From PALSA-1296 sp038210275 (lineage in GTDB: Bacteria; Bacteroidota; Ignavibacteria; Palsa-1295), in assembly GCA_038210275.1 (NCBI GenBank), contig JBBQWV010000002.1, positions 62,001 through 126,000 on the forward strand: a stretch of DNA of 64,000 bases. The letters run 5' to 3'. The translations under genes were made by a program, and so were the position numbers. This document shows, one piece after another, positions 54,001-62,251 of the stretch. Numbering within the stretch: position 1 is the stretch's first letter; every line of letters begins with the position of its first letter. Under the pieces are notes generated by a model. That model saw nothing but the letters and a program-made list of their open reading frames with translations. It was not told the DNA's origin and made no database searches.

Positions 54001-56938
54001 GAGCAAGAATTGCTCCCGCTTGAGGAACACGTACGAAGGATTCATTCATTGATACAATATTTGGTTCAGCAAATGCTCCGGTACGACATGATACGGTGAT
54101 CAGAACCGGATATCTTCCCAAATTTCGAAGACTCGTTACATCAGGGAATTGTACGTCGGTAATATTTGGCGCACCATGACCAAAGAAATAACATAATGCC
54201 TGGCCTTCCTGAAATGCAGTTTGGATATTTGCGATCTGAGTACCATCAATTGGATCAATGAGATTATGGCGATAAATAAAAGTGGGCTTAATGCTGATAG
54301 GGGGATTTCCCAAACCGCCAAATTGATTGCCTTGATACGGAGGCAATCCTACATAGAGTTGTTCATCCTGCAATAACTCTCCCCATTGTGTCGGCGGGTC
54401 ACCTCCGGCAACAAAAAGAAAATTCTTATTCCACTGCGCAGGGGAGGATGTTTCGTAATCCACGAGTTTATTCAGATAATTTTGTGCTTCGTCCTGTGTC
54501 TCAACAGGTATGCGAGTGACGACCATCCTAAATGTAGAGGAATCCGTAAAGCCTGTACCTTCGACAGTTGTAAAAACATAATCGGATGAAGGATTGCCGT
54601 AGGTTGGCACGTAACTCCTGTGGATCGTCTTTTGAGGATTATCTTGTAACGGATTATTCAAATTAAATTTTGGATCCCATGTTGCATCACCGAAAAGTGT
54701 TACGAATGCCGGGGGCACGCCATTGTAAAAATCAAAAGCATATTGCAAATATCTTCTGATCGCCCATGCTTCATCCGAGCCAAAACTAAAAGCATTAAAT
54801 ACTTCATCGGTAGAAACAACCTTTGTTCGCAATCCAGAGAAATCATGTCTCCTCTTTGCAAGCGTCAGCGCAGTCTGCATGAAAAGAGGATGCGTGATGA
54901 TAATATAATCTGCTCCGATAGTTGAATCGAGAATTGCAGCGAATGTGCCAGAGGCATTGACTATTCTATCAGGGTGAAGGAAACTTGAAGAAATTGCAGC
55001 AACATATTTTGTTGTACCACTTGCTGCGTCTTTATATGAGGGTGCATTTCCATTTGTAATTAATTTCGTGTCATCAGATAAATTATAAAGATGCGGCACT
55101 TCGCCGGATGCTTGCAATAAAAGATTAAATTCCTGTTGAGTAGGAACGAGCGAAAGTGCCCATTGTCCCTTTGCAATGGCTGTATCAGAATTTGCTGAAA
55201 GTGATTCGGGAAGTGAAACCTCATAGAAATCAAAGTACCATTGGTCAGGCTTTAAATTTCCCGCTTTATATGCAACTTCAAAGGTATTCGCTCCAAGTTT
55301 TAACTGAGACAGTGGGACGGTGAATGAAGTGCGTAATTCATTGTACTCACTAAAGCCCACATCAGGAAGTGCAATTCCGTTAATTCTTATAGTTTCATGA
55401 TGTGTTACTATCCCGCCATTGGCTGTTGATATTCCGCGCAGAAAGAAGCTAATCGTTGCAGACTTTCCGGTAATATCAGATGGTAAAGATGCGACGTTGA
55501 ATGTATCAATAACTTTCGTAGTCGAATCCTTGACCATTCTCCAAACAAATCTCTCTCCGGCGATCCATTCAAATCGTTGAAGTGAGGAATCTTCGCGACG
55601 TCCGGCATCGCCACCATAATAAAAATTATCCTGCTCGTGATGAAGAGTTATATTTCCTTCAGAAATTGTCAGCGAGGGATTTCCCGTTACCACTTTATCA
55701 AAATATCTTTTTGGCGCAGTTTGAAACTTTCGACTATTGGTCAGCCAATAAGCATTCGAATCCGTTTCCCAACTGTAATACTCGCCGGGAAAACCATGCT
55801 GACGTTCGCCGTAATATTCAATGGCATTGATCTTTCCATCTGCTGTGCTATCAATCCAAACAGGCACTTCCTTTCCTCGATTGAACATCCGTAATTCCGA
55901 AGCGCGCCAATTCTGAATATCACCAGAACCACTCCGCGATTGAATCTCAGCAGGTGTTACGCGGTAAAGTCCGGTTCGTGTCGCGACGAGCTTTATATAC
56001 GAGGCGCTCGGATCAATCCAATTTACAATTGACTTATCAAATGTCGGCGTTACCGCTGCCGTCTGTACTCCCTGCTTTACAGGATGCGAATGAAATCCTG
56101 ATCTGAAACGAGCGATGTCAGAAGTATTCGCTGCAAGTCTTGAATATAATTGTTCGAAAACGGGATCAGCAGTGTTAGTTACTTGTGGTGAGGAGAGCTG
56201 GGATTGCAGGTCAAAAAATATCCCGCACGTAAATTTCTTCTTGGCTTTTGCAGTGCCGCTTGCTGCATTAAATTCAACAAGTGGAATTGTGAGCGCAACA
56301 ATTCGCATTGTTCTTATTTTTGCAGAGCCTGAAAGTATCGGAGAGGAAGGCGAAACTGCACGATAATTATTTTGCGAATAGAACCTCTCACCTTTTGTAT
56401 CTGATCTTGGCAAGAGAAAAGTACTCGTTAAAGAACCTGATGAAGTTTGTTGAAGGATCGGTACAAAATTCGAAGCGCCTTCGGGTATTGCGATCGTAAT
56501 TGCAAGCGCGGGAATTTCCGGTTCGCCAGCTTTACCGATGTTCGTGAAGGATACTCCTGTCGGAAGTTTCTCAATATTCAGATTTGACCATGATAGCTTA
56601 CCAAACTGCCTGTCATCTGCGCCGACAACTTTCTCTTTTGACTTCGAGAAAGTCGGCTCACCCATTTCTATATCAAAGGTGATCTTTCCCTTATTTCCTG
56701 TGATCGTCGTATGAGATGTCAGCAGACCATGTGATACTCCGCTACCGAAAATTTTTGTCGGATATTTCTTATAGAGTGGTCTGACCTTTGTTTTTGTCGC
56801 GATTGTTGCGACCGGTATACGAGTTGTAAGTTTAGGCGGAGTTACCGATCTGCGCACAGCAACTTGTGCGAATAAATTCGCAGCAAAAAAAAGTAAACAT
56901 ACTGTAACGAGAAAACGTCTTCGGACGCTATGGCGCAT
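51077..56938 (-). CDS. porU: Giant PorU-like C25 (gingipain-family) sortase of type IX secretion
   Basis: 1953 residues, against roughly 1100-1300 for typical PorU. Signal peptide RRRFLVTVCLLFFAANLFAQ. The C25 peptidase domain lies around residues 700-1030 with catalytic His921 (YFFGHGAP) and Cys951 (TVSCRTG), preceded by typical VTLFGDATWDP and SDYVFTTVEG. The long C-terminal half adds CARDB/Ig-like domains and ends in a FlgD-like fold (NYPNPFKDKTWFTF ... NGTYLYRV). PorU cleaves cargo C-terminal domains and attaches the anchor at the cell surface. It is next to porD. The start MRHSVRRR was chosen over one 11 codons upstream. A C25 cargo protease is the alternative, but the neighbour and the N-terminal domain favour PorU. 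Confidence 0.82.
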   Translation of the reverse strand: MRHSVRRRFLVTVCLLFFAANLFAQVAVRRSVTPPKLTTRIPVATIATKTKVRPLYKKYPTKIFGSGVSHGLLTSHTTITGNKGKITFDIEMGEPTFSKSKEKVVGADDRQFGKLSWSNLNIEKLPTGVSFTNIGKAGEPEIPALAITIAIPEGASNFVPILQQTSSGSLTSTFLLPRSDTKGERFYSQNNYRAVSPSSPILSGSAKIRTMRIVALTIPLVEFNAASGTAKAKKKFTCGIFFDLQSQLSSPQVTNTADPVFEQLYSRLAANTSDIARFRSGFHSHPVKQGVQTAAVTPTFDKSIVNWIDPSASYIKLVATRTGLYRVTPAEIQSRSGSGDIQNWRASELRMFNRGKEVPVWIDSTADGKINAIEYYGERQHGFPGEYYSWETDSNAYWLTNSRKFQTAPKRYFDKVVTGNPSLTISEGNITLHHEQDNFYYGGDAGRREDSSLQRFEWIAGERFVWRMVKDSTTKVIDTFNVASLPSDITGKSATISFFLRGISTANGGIVTHHETIRINGIALPDVGFSEYNELRTSFTVPLSQLKLGANTFEVAYKAGNLKPDQWYFDFYEVSLPESLSANSDTAIAKGQWALSLVPTQQEFNLLLQASGEVPHLYNLSDDTKLITNGNAPSYKDAASGTTKYVAAISSSFLHPDRIVNASGTFAAILDSTIGADYIIITHPLFMQTALTLAKRRHDFSGLRTKVVSTDEVFNAFSFGSDEAWAIRRYLQYAFDFYNGVPPAFVTLFGDATWDPKFNLNNPLQDNPQKTIHRSYVPTYGNPSSDYVFTTVEGTGFTDSSTFRMVVTRIPVETQDEAQNYLNKLVDYETSSPAQWNKNFLFVAGGDPPTQWGELLQDEQLYVGLPPYQGNQFGGLGNPPISIKPTFIYRHNLIDPIDGTQIANIQTAFQEGQALCYFFGHGAPNITDVQFPDVTSLRNLGRYPVLITVSCRTGAFAEPNIVSMNESFVRVPQAGAILALGSTGFGAVDYDFSMSADIFNLLRADTGSARIPLVGAHKLNMPIVMTTSKFIESILQSDAQIETNNFGPHNSLYEYTILGDAAIGFDLRPQPEFNIVASDILLMGKDSIPRTVFSLRDSEITVKVTTRNFGYGITKPVHIRLTENQPGNRQIILIDSITSFENIATTGAVFSLDSFAVGSNNLNAFVDFDNQFAETDEDDNEASVSFLVNGVSATPFYPPEGSKYFCDIRTDSVNFILLLPHTATGGATTLELQFDTTNTFTNPKDYSGLKGSGLFFQKAFARSELPNPSSHVIWCRSRITLQSGAQSSWEVQSLSVDAPKPSGARSEFSYSTGDQLERTIISGLQVDKTDGALFIPTTDTVQYDVEARGLNDTNVVAALPVGQLLLKGRPAFTTPYISGQFVAFSLLEMTADSSGIDQQFLFLKTDVAGQGTILANELVADIAAIPDGRKVVAMTNFAPFIPNFTNSDIVKQALQTLGSANGMGAVSTFGSYALIGRKGMLPGQAKEKFSGDHTGGVSLLDTVITLGTTGFAQTPMTASATGYGNLRWKSENVSPNSTIKFTVLGVRKIGGAIDTVLKADAASGTSADLSVNPASFYDKMYVQMNFQRSASSSVSPKLNLIELEYDPAPEFNTSDSLISVNPKVVLEGNTETVTYQVQNVTCVDAQKVPVQLVQTFHGKATIIATDTIANFLGHSTVSFTHTLLTSGFQGDVSLTATVNPGATLNEQLAFNNSTNIIYTVVHDSTKPKLDLLFDGNHINSGDYVSSKVVIEIRLSDNSPLRVMDSSSISGTLQALFGATGPQVFSGRLQTKDFRTRFVTQPTGVVQAFLDITPETPLAPGRYLFTAVGNDASGNRADTLSDEFVVSNTNGLDHVMNYPNPFKDKTWFTFILKAGSQADVKVVVYTVAGRKIRTIHVDPAKQRAGLNSLEWDGRDEMGNDVANGTYLYRVVLNGTNDDGSASSDAITERAVRSR

Positions 56939-57050
56939 TTCGAATAAAATATTGACACAAAAATTATCCAATCAATAGAACGGTATCCGAGGGGAAATAA
57001 TTAATGTGGGACGAATAAATGACCTTTTAAGCATCAGGGTGTTTATAGCG

Positions 57051-57093
57051 AGACGGACTTCAGTCCGCACGAACGGACTGAAGTCCGTTCCAC
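57051..57093. repeat. Dispersed palindromic repeat, family 2, copy 2
   Basis: gacggacttcagtccgcacg followed by aacggactgaagtccgttcc; two short palindromes back to back. It is 3' of porD and in the same orientation as the copy at 58052. Confidence 0.85.
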
Positions 57094-57109
57094 TATTTTA
57101 CTGCGTTCA

Positions 57110-58006
57110 CTAATCCCCCAACTTCCCCTTCGCTTCTTCGTAATAATTCTGATGGGCTGGATCGAGATACTCCAGCTTCTGAAAATACAAATCCTTGTTG
57201 TCTTTGTACCACTTAGCAAAATCCGCAAACTCCGTATATTTCGATTCAAAGAATGTCTTATAATAAACACTTCTATCAATGATCGAACTTCCGCGTTTCA
57301 TTGTGATCAATGTATCAATGACTTTTCCCATATACATTCGTGCATCATCCGGTTTCGTTGAGATATTATCGAGAACCTGTTCATGATACATCCATGCAAT
57401 GTCACGGATGCTCCTGGTACCGGCATTCATCACATCTTCTATATATCCGAAACGCGAGAAAGCACCTGAGGAAGTAATAAGCCGATCCCATCCAACCGTA
57501 TTCTGAGAGCCATTCGCAACTAGTGCGATCTGTTGCGCCTGCTGAAAAGCGGCTGAACCGGAATTCGCTTCATACGAATCAAAATCAAGTCCGATAATGA
57601 TATAGGCGTAATAATCTAAAATACTTTCAAAATCACGATAATTCATTCCATGTTGAAGAATCTGCCCGCGGGAGTATCCGAAAGAGACTTTATCATCGAA
57701 AAAGCGCGCCATGATCGTACTTTCACTGCTTTTATAGAAAGGACGTTTGCTCTGGACGAAGATCTGCGCCCCCGTAGGAAGAATATTAAAATTTATCGTA
57801 GCCTGAATTTTGTCTCCTACAAAGTTTGTTGTCCAAGAGTAGGCATTCAGGTATGCCTCGACATCCTGCTTAAATGTATCCCAATTCTTCCGCTGTTCAT
57901 CGGAAAGATTCTGGAGATTCAAGCTGACCTGGCAATTAAGCTCCTGAGCCGGAGCGGATTTGCCGAGGAGAAGCAAAAGCAGAATAAAAAAAGCAGAACG
58001 TTTCAT
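57110..58006 (-). CDS. porD: Type IX secretion protein PorD (DUF4835 family)
   Basis: 298 residues from MKRSAFFILLLLLLGKSAPAQ; a longer frame adds 34 residues that are translated repeat sequence. The mature start ELNCQVSLNLQNL and motifs such as VQSKRPFYKS, DYYAYIIIGLDFDSYE and NSGSAAFQQAQQI match DUF4835, annotated in Bacteroidota as T9SS protein PorD. It is a periplasmic or outer-membrane accessory factor of unknown biochemistry. It lies upstream of porU (172 nt), and both flanks carry family 2 repeats. Confidence 0.87.
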   Translation of the reverse strand: MKRSAFFILLLLLLGKSAPAQELNCQVSLNLQNLSDEQRKNWDTFKQDVEAYLNAYSWTTNFVGDKIQATINFNILPTGAQIFVQSKRPFYKSSESTIMARFFDDKVSFGYSRGQILQHGMNYRDFESILDYYAYIIIGLDFDSYEANSGSAAFQQAQQIALVANGSQNTVGWDRLITSSGAFSRFGYIEDVMNAGTRSIRDIAWMYHEQVLDNISTKPDDARMYMGKVIDTLITMKRGSSIIDRSVYYKTFFESKYTEFADFAKWYKDNKDLYFQKLEYLDPAHQNYYEEAKGKLGD

Positions 58007-58051
58007 AGTGGCAATAGTTTTAAACTTGGTAAGCGCACTGGCAATCAGTGG

Positions 58052-58093
58052 GGTGGACTTTAGTCCGCCCGAACGGACTGAAGTCCGTTCCAC
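58052..58093. repeat. Dispersed palindromic repeat, family 2, copy 3
   Basis: ggtggactttagtccgcccg then aacggactgaagtccgttcc. It lies in the 142-nt gap between the divergent porD and accD starts, so it falls in a promoter region. Confidence 0.85.
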
Positions 58094-58148
58094 TGCATCT
58101 CTATGCACTCTATGAATACGACGATTTCACATAAAAGATTCTATAAAT

Positions 58149-58994
58149 ATGGCGTGGTTCACACGTTCGAAGCAGAACATCGACAGCACTGAGAAGAAGG
58201 ACAATGACTCCATACCCGATGGGATGTGGACGAAATGCCCTGATTGCAAAGAGATCCTCTACAAAAAACAATTAGAGGAAAATCTTTTTACGTGCCCGAA
58301 ATGCGATAAGCATTTCCGCATCGGAAGCGGCGAATATTTCGAAATTCTTTTCGATGATGGCGCATTCTCGGAGATCGCAGCCAATCTGCTTTCTGATGAT
58401 CCATTAATTTTTACCGACACAAAGCCCTATCCCGCCCGCATTACCGATGCTCGCAAAAAGACATCGCTCAATGATGCTATGCGAGTTGCTTCGGGAAAAA
58501 CTGAGGGCGAAGATGTCGTTGTCGGCGCAATGGATTTTTCATTTGTCGGCGGTTCGATGGGTTCTGTCGTCGGCGAAAAATTTTCTCGTGGAGTTGATGA
58601 AGCGATCAAATTAAAATGTCCGTTCGTCATGATCTCCAGTTCGGGAGGAGCACGAATGCAGGAAGCGGCGATCTCGCTGATGCAACTTGCCAAAACAAGT
58701 TCGAAACTTGCGCAGCTCGATAGTCATAAACTTCCCTTCATCTCTATCCTTACCGATCCAACCACTGGCGGCGTCACGGCAAGCTACGGAATGCTGGGAG
58801 ATATTAATATTGCCGAACCGAAAGCGCTGATCGCGTTTGCCGGTCCTCGCGTCGTCGAGCAAACCATTCATAAAAAACTTCCACCAGGTTTCCAGCGCTC
58901 AGAGTTTCTTTTAGAGCATGGATTCGTTGATAAGATAGTCCACCGCAAAGAAATGAAGAAGACGCTTGCAACACTGTTAAGGCAGATGAAATAG
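58149..58994 (+). CDS. accD: Acetyl-CoA carboxylase carboxyltransferase subunit beta
   Basis: 281 residues. An N-terminal zinc ribbon with Cys30, Cys33, Cys49 and Cys52 (CPDC ... CPKC), then the carboxyltransferase core with ISSSGGARMQEAAISLMQLAK and DPTTGGVTASYGMLGD. With AccA it transfers carboxybiotin CO2 to acetyl-CoA, making the malonyl-CoA used by the fab enzymes elsewhere in the window. No accA, accB or accC is nearby. Confidence 0.96.
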   Translation: MAWFTRSKQNIDSTEKKDNDSIPDGMWTKCPDCKEILYKKQLEENLFTCPKCDKHFRIGSGEYFEILFDDGAFSEIAANLLSDDPLIFTDTKPYPARITDARKKTSLNDAMRVASGKTEGEDVVVGAMDFSFVGGSMGSVVGEKFSRGVDEAIKLKCPFVMISSSGGARMQEAAISLMQLAKTSSKLAQLDSHKLPFISILTDPTTGGVTASYGMLGDINIAEPKALIAFAGPRVVEQTIHKKLPPGFQRSEFLLEHGFVDKIVHRKEMKKTLATLLRQMK

Positions 58995-59088
58995 GATTTA
59001 AGCTATTATGCTGTCCCATCGGGACTAATATTAACAACCAGAGTCCTCCCTCAGCAGGTGCCCACAATATTAAATCTTTAAAAAGCAC

Positions 59089-59119
59089 TTGACAAATGGG
59101 TATTTTATCCGTATATTGG
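59089..59119 (+). promoter_or_regulatory. Bacteroidota-type promoter upstream of small ORFs and arginase
   Basis: TTGACA (59089-59094), 20 nt between TTG and the -7 box, TATATTGG (59112-59119; one mismatch to TAnnTTTG). The -33 and spacer (TTGACAAATGGG) closely match the modules at 43-45 kb (TTGACAAACGGG). Confidence 0.6.
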
Positions 59120-59127
59120 TATCAATT

Positions 59128-59268
59128 ATGATGAGCACCTACGCCCCAAAGGCGGGCAAGCTTAAACTTCAAAGTTCAAAGCTTAAAGGGGAAGGAAGGA
59201 GTGAAAATGTGCACAACGATATACTTGAATTATATGAAGTTACAGTCGCTCACCCGGAAAATGTTTGA
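59128..59268 (+). CDS. Possible 46-residue small protein
   Basis: Starts 8 nt after the -7 box with two ATGs, MMSTYAPKAGKLK, and ends ILELYEVTVAHPENV. Composition is lysine-rich and then acidic. There is no Shine-Dalgarno; it would need near-leaderless translation. It overlaps in another frame with the better-signalled 25-codon ORF at 59207. Tentative. Confidence 0.35.
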   Translation: MMSTYAPKAGKLKLQSSKLKGEGRSENVHNDILELYEVTVAHPENV

Positions 59269-59284
59269 ACATAGATTAGAGTAG
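59207..59284 (+). CDS. Possible 25-residue peptide with strong Shine-Dalgarno
   Basis: aaggag at 59196-59201, five nt before ATG 59207. The peptide begins MCTTIYLNYMKLQ. Strong ribosome sites are rare in this genome, which argues for real translation. It begins M-C like the in-frame MC of the next tiny ORF. The function is unknown; a leader peptide or small protein. Confidence 0.4.
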   Translation: MCTTIYLNYMKLQSLTRKMFEHRLE

Positions 59285-59369
59285 ATTAATGGGTTAATAT
59301 GATTTGAAGCCAAAATCTTCTTAAACTTTTAAATCTACCCAAATCCAGGTTCAGATAAAAGGAGCTAAT

Positions 59370-59429
59370 ATGACGATGTGCAATATTAGAACGTTGATTT
59401 ATAATAGGTTAAGCTGGGGTCAATCTTGA
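59370..59429 (+). CDS. Possible 19-residue peptide with strong Shine-Dalgarno
   Basis: aaaaggag at 59357-59364, five nt before ATG 59370. The peptide is MTMCNIRTLIYNRLSWGQS. Its stop TGA overlaps a 9-codon frame (MRCFPSGGC, 59429-59458), which would allow coupled re-initiation just before arginase. A regulatory upstream ORF is possible. Confidence 0.4.
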   Translation: MTMCNIRTLIYNRLSWGQS

Positions 59430-59493
59430 TGAGATGCTTCCCTTCCGGCGGCTGTTAAGATACGTTACCAGCTTCCCTATTACACAAATTTTT

Positions 59494-60453
59494 ATGACAC
59501 CTGAAAATACAAAGATAAAGAAGCCGAAAAAGCATGAGAATAAGGACTGGACTGTCCGTATCATCGGTTTTCCGATGGATCTCGGCGCGGGTCGGCGCGG
59601 AGTTGATATGGGACCTTCGGCACTGCGAATTGCCGGAGTCGGTGATAAACTTGCAGCGCTTGGGTATAATGTGATCGACGCCGGAGATATTGATATTAAG
59701 AATCCTGAAGTTGCCCATTTGCAGGATCCGAAACTTCGGTACTTGGAGGAAATCGCTTCTGCTTGCACCGATCTGGCTCGGGAAGTTGAATCGTCTCTTG
59801 ACCGAGACGAATTCCCTCTTGTCCTCGGCGGCGATCATTCGATGGCGATCGGCACAATTGCCGGAATTGCCGGACATTGCAAGAAAAACAATAAAAGGCT
59901 TGGCGTCATCTGGATTGATGCGCATTCCGATATTAATACACCCGAATCCAGCCCAAGTGGAAATATTCATGGAATGCCCGTTGCCGTAACGCTTGGCATC
60001 GGACCACCGGAGTTAGTGAATATCGGCGGAAATTATCCAAAATTGCAGCCGCATCAGATTGTCTTTATCGGATTACGATCTATAGATGATGGCGAAAGGA
60101 AACTTCTAAAAAAATTAAAGATCGAGGCGCATACGATGACCGATCTGGATAAATACGGAGTTCATAGAATTATTGCCAAAGTGCTTTCATCAATGAGAGC
60201 AAAAGTAGATCATCTTCACGTAAGTTTTGATCTGGATTCGGTTGACCCATCTGTAGCCAGCGGAGTTGGGACCCCTGTTCCTGGAGGACTGAGTTACCGC
60301 GAGGCGCATCTTATCATGGAAGCGATTGCCGATACGGGGTATATGTCGTCATTCGAAATCGCAGAGGTGAATCCCATATTGGATACACGCAACGCCGGAG
60401 CAGAATTTGCTGCCGATCTTATCGCCAGCAGTATGGGAAAGAGAATATTATAA
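59494..60453 (+). CDS. rocF: Arginase
   Basis: 319 residues; hydrolyses arginine to ornithine and urea with a dimanganese centre. Metal ligands are all present: His115 (GGDHSMAIG), Asp142, His144 and Asp146 (DAHSDINTP), Asp246 and Asp248 (SFDLDSVDP). The arginase loop SSPSGNIHGMP follows at 152-162 and distinguishes it from agmatinase. The start MTPENTKIK was chosen; a longer frame adds 20 residues upstream. Tiny ORFs in the leader may regulate it. Confidence 0.93.
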   Translation: MTPENTKIKKPKKHENKDWTVRIIGFPMDLGAGRRGVDMGPSALRIAGVGDKLAALGYNVIDAGDIDIKNPEVAHLQDPKLRYLEEIASACTDLAREVESSLDRDEFPLVLGGDHSMAIGTIAGIAGHCKKNNKRLGVIWIDAHSDINTPESSPSGNIHGMPVAVTLGIGPPELVNIGGNYPKLQPHQIVFIGLRSIDDGERKLLKKLKIEAHTMTDLDKYGVHRIIAKVLSSMRAKVDHLHVSFDLDSVDPSVASGVGTPVPGGLSYREAHLIMEAIADTGYMSSFEIAEVNPILDTRNAGAEFAADLIASSMGKRIL

Positions 60454-60480
60454 ACTGAGAATTGAGAAATTTTTTTTTAA

Positions 60481-60576
60481 TGTCATTGCGAGGAGGGCTT
60501 TAGCCCAAACGAAGCAATCTAAAATCTTTAAAATTTCAGATTGCTTCGTCATCGCTGCGCGACTCCTCGCAATAAC
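60481..60576. repeat. Dispersed palindromic repeat, family 1, copy 4
   Basis: tgtcattgcgaggagggctt at one end and ctcctcgcaataaca at the other, with inner arms gaagcaatct / agattgcttc. It sits between the convergent arginase and OmpA-family genes, where it could fold as a transcript end. Confidence 0.85.
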
Positions 60577-60589
60577 AAAAATAAAATTA

Positions 60590-62140
60590 CTACTTATGCA
60601 GCACAACGAATTCGACTCTGCGATTATCCGCTCTGCCATCTTCGGTGTCGTTTGTTGAAATAGGATTATCTTTACCGTATCCCTTTGCTGTGATTCGGCT
60701 ACTTGAAATTCCTTTTTTCAGCAAGTAATCCTTAACGGTATTGGCACGGCGCAGCGAGAGATCCATATTATAGGCATCTGACCCTTGTGAATCGGTATAG
60801 CCTGCGATCTCAACTTCCATATTATTATTTGCCTGCATCAGATGGAGGACGCGGTCAAGTTCAGGGTAGGATGAGCGTTGCAGATCGGATTTATTGAGAT
60901 CAAAGAAGATCAGCAAACGGGTTCTACCTGTTGCTTCGTTAAGTTTGATGTCGTGATTGCCACGAAGGATTCTACCGTCGGAATCAACTTCGTAATACGT
61001 TGATCCAAAGAGATAGCCGTCGGCATCTGCAGTAACAGAATATCTTCCCGGCACTTTGACGCGGACATTATATTCGCCGTCATCATCAGTTCTGGATGTT
61101 GTGACAACTTCGTTGCTGTTCAGATCCGTGACTGTCACACTTGCTTTTACAGGTTTTCCGCTCTTTGCATCGGTAACTTTACCCTTGAGATCGGCATAAC
61201 CCTGCGGCGCTTTTTCTGGAGTAGTGGAAGCAGGTGTATATGCCATATCAGCTTTCGACATTGCACCGAATGGAAATTTCAGAGCAACAGAAAGCGAAGC
61301 ATACCACATCTTCGGTGGCGTTGCTCCGAACTTTGCGTAATCATCTTGGAATGTTTTTGATACCCATTCTGCCAATGGAATTGCAACCTGTAGTTCAGGT
61401 GTCAGAACCCAGCCATTACTGCCAATAGGAATGAATGTTCCGATACCAAGCTTAGCAGCTATTTGTGAAGTATTAAAATAGCTATTCGAAGGACCTGCCG
61501 GGATATCAAATTCCGTGCTGCCGGATTGTATTCTTGACGGTAAGAAAAGAAATTCCGTATTGTTGGTTGAACTAAGAATTTTTTCATGGATTGAAACCTC
61601 GTCACTAAGAAGAGAGCTGTATCCAATGCCGACCAAACCGTAGAGACCATTCTCCATAAATTGAAGCCTTAATGCAGCATCTATGCCCAGAAATCCGAGT
61701 TTGGTTTTGAGTGTTTTTTCAATGTCAGCTGTGCCAGGATTGCTACCATCTGAAGCAGTAGTATTAATCGTTGAATCCTCGACCGTACTTGTCGAATGCT
61801 GGCGATACTGAACTTTGAACTGTAAGCCCAGAAAATCCGAGAATGAAAAATCAAGCGTTCCGCCAAACTGGAATCCTAATCCGGATCCCGGATTAATGAG
61901 ATACATCGGCTGTACAGATTGCGTTGCAAGAGCATCGGTGAATGGCCAACCGAACGTGAAGTAATAATTAGCCGAGCCAGGCAGCCAAGTATAATTTGCT
62001 CCCGCTTCAATTCCGATATAATTTCGTGAACTGATAAGCGACGGGTCGCGCTGTGAGAAGCCCTTTCCGATGAAGAACGGACAGAGAGCGAGGATAATAA
62101 TACAAAGTGCTGTTTTTCGTGAGATTGATATGAAATTCAT
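60590..62140 (-). CDS. OmpA-family outer-membrane protein
   Basis: 516 residues. Signal peptide ALCIIILALCPFFIGKGFSQ, a beta-barrel region at 35-300 (YIGIEAGANYTWLPG ... LKFPFG), a carboxypeptidase-regulatory-like Ig domain at about 320-400 (KGKVTDAKSGKPVKASVTV), and a C-terminal OmpA peptidoglycan-binding domain (GYTDSQGSDAYN, RRANTVKDYLLKKGI, GRADNRRVEF). It tethers the outer membrane to peptidoglycan. A candidate promoter lies just upstream. Confidence 0.9.
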   Translation of the reverse strand: MNFISISRKTALCIIILALCPFFIGKGFSQRDPSLISSRNYIGIEAGANYTWLPGSANYYFTFGWPFTDALATQSVQPMYLINPGSGLGFQFGGTLDFSFSDFLGLQFKVQYRQHSTSTVEDSTINTTASDGSNPGTADIEKTLKTKLGFLGIDAALRLQFMENGLYGLVGIGYSSLLSDEVSIHEKILSSTNNTEFLFLPSRIQSGSTEFDIPAGPSNSYFNTSQIAAKLGIGTFIPIGSNGWVLTPELQVAIPLAEWVSKTFQDDYAKFGATPPKMWYASLSVALKFPFGAMSKADMAYTPASTTPEKAPQGYADLKGKVTDAKSGKPVKASVTVTDLNSNEVVTTSRTDDDGEYNVRVKVPGRYSVTADADGYLFGSTYYEVDSDGRILRGNHDIKLNEATGRTRLLIFFDLNKSDLQRSSYPELDRVLHLMQANNNMEVEIAGYTDSQGSDAYNMDLSLRRANTVKDYLLKKGISSSRITAKGYGKDNPISTNDTEDGRADNRRVEFVVLHK

Positions 62141-62163
62141 AGGTAAATGAAAGGTTTAGAATA

Positions 62164-62199
62164 CAAAAATACAAAATTTTCAAGGGTAAGACCCAAAAA
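62164..62199 (-). promoter_or_regulatory. Candidate promoter for the OmpA-family gene
   Basis: On the minus strand TTTTTG (62194-62199), 22 nt, then TATTTTTG (62164-62171), agreeing with TAnnTTTG; the spacer is slightly long. The start codon is 24 nt downstream. Confidence 0.4.
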
Positions 62200-62251
62200 G
62201 GAACCCCTCGCAGTCAAAATATGTAGTATTGCCCGTTAGAATAAAGCATCT

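Larger units (their letters stand above)
58995..59493 (+). other. 499-bp stretch between accD and arginase with tiny ORFs
   Basis: No ordinary-sized gene. It holds a recognisable promoter at 59089-59119, a 46-codon frame (59128-59268), two very short frames with strong Shine-Dalgarno sequences (59207-59284 and 59370-59429), and a 9-codon frame overlapping the last stop (59429-59458). Arginase starts 35 nt later. It is either a leader with upstream ORFs or a nest of small genes. Confidence 0.55.

Noticed and set aside
58007..58108. N-terminal extension of porD (34 residues)
   Set aside because: It is translated from the family 2 palindromic repeat; the downstream Met gives a clean signal peptide.
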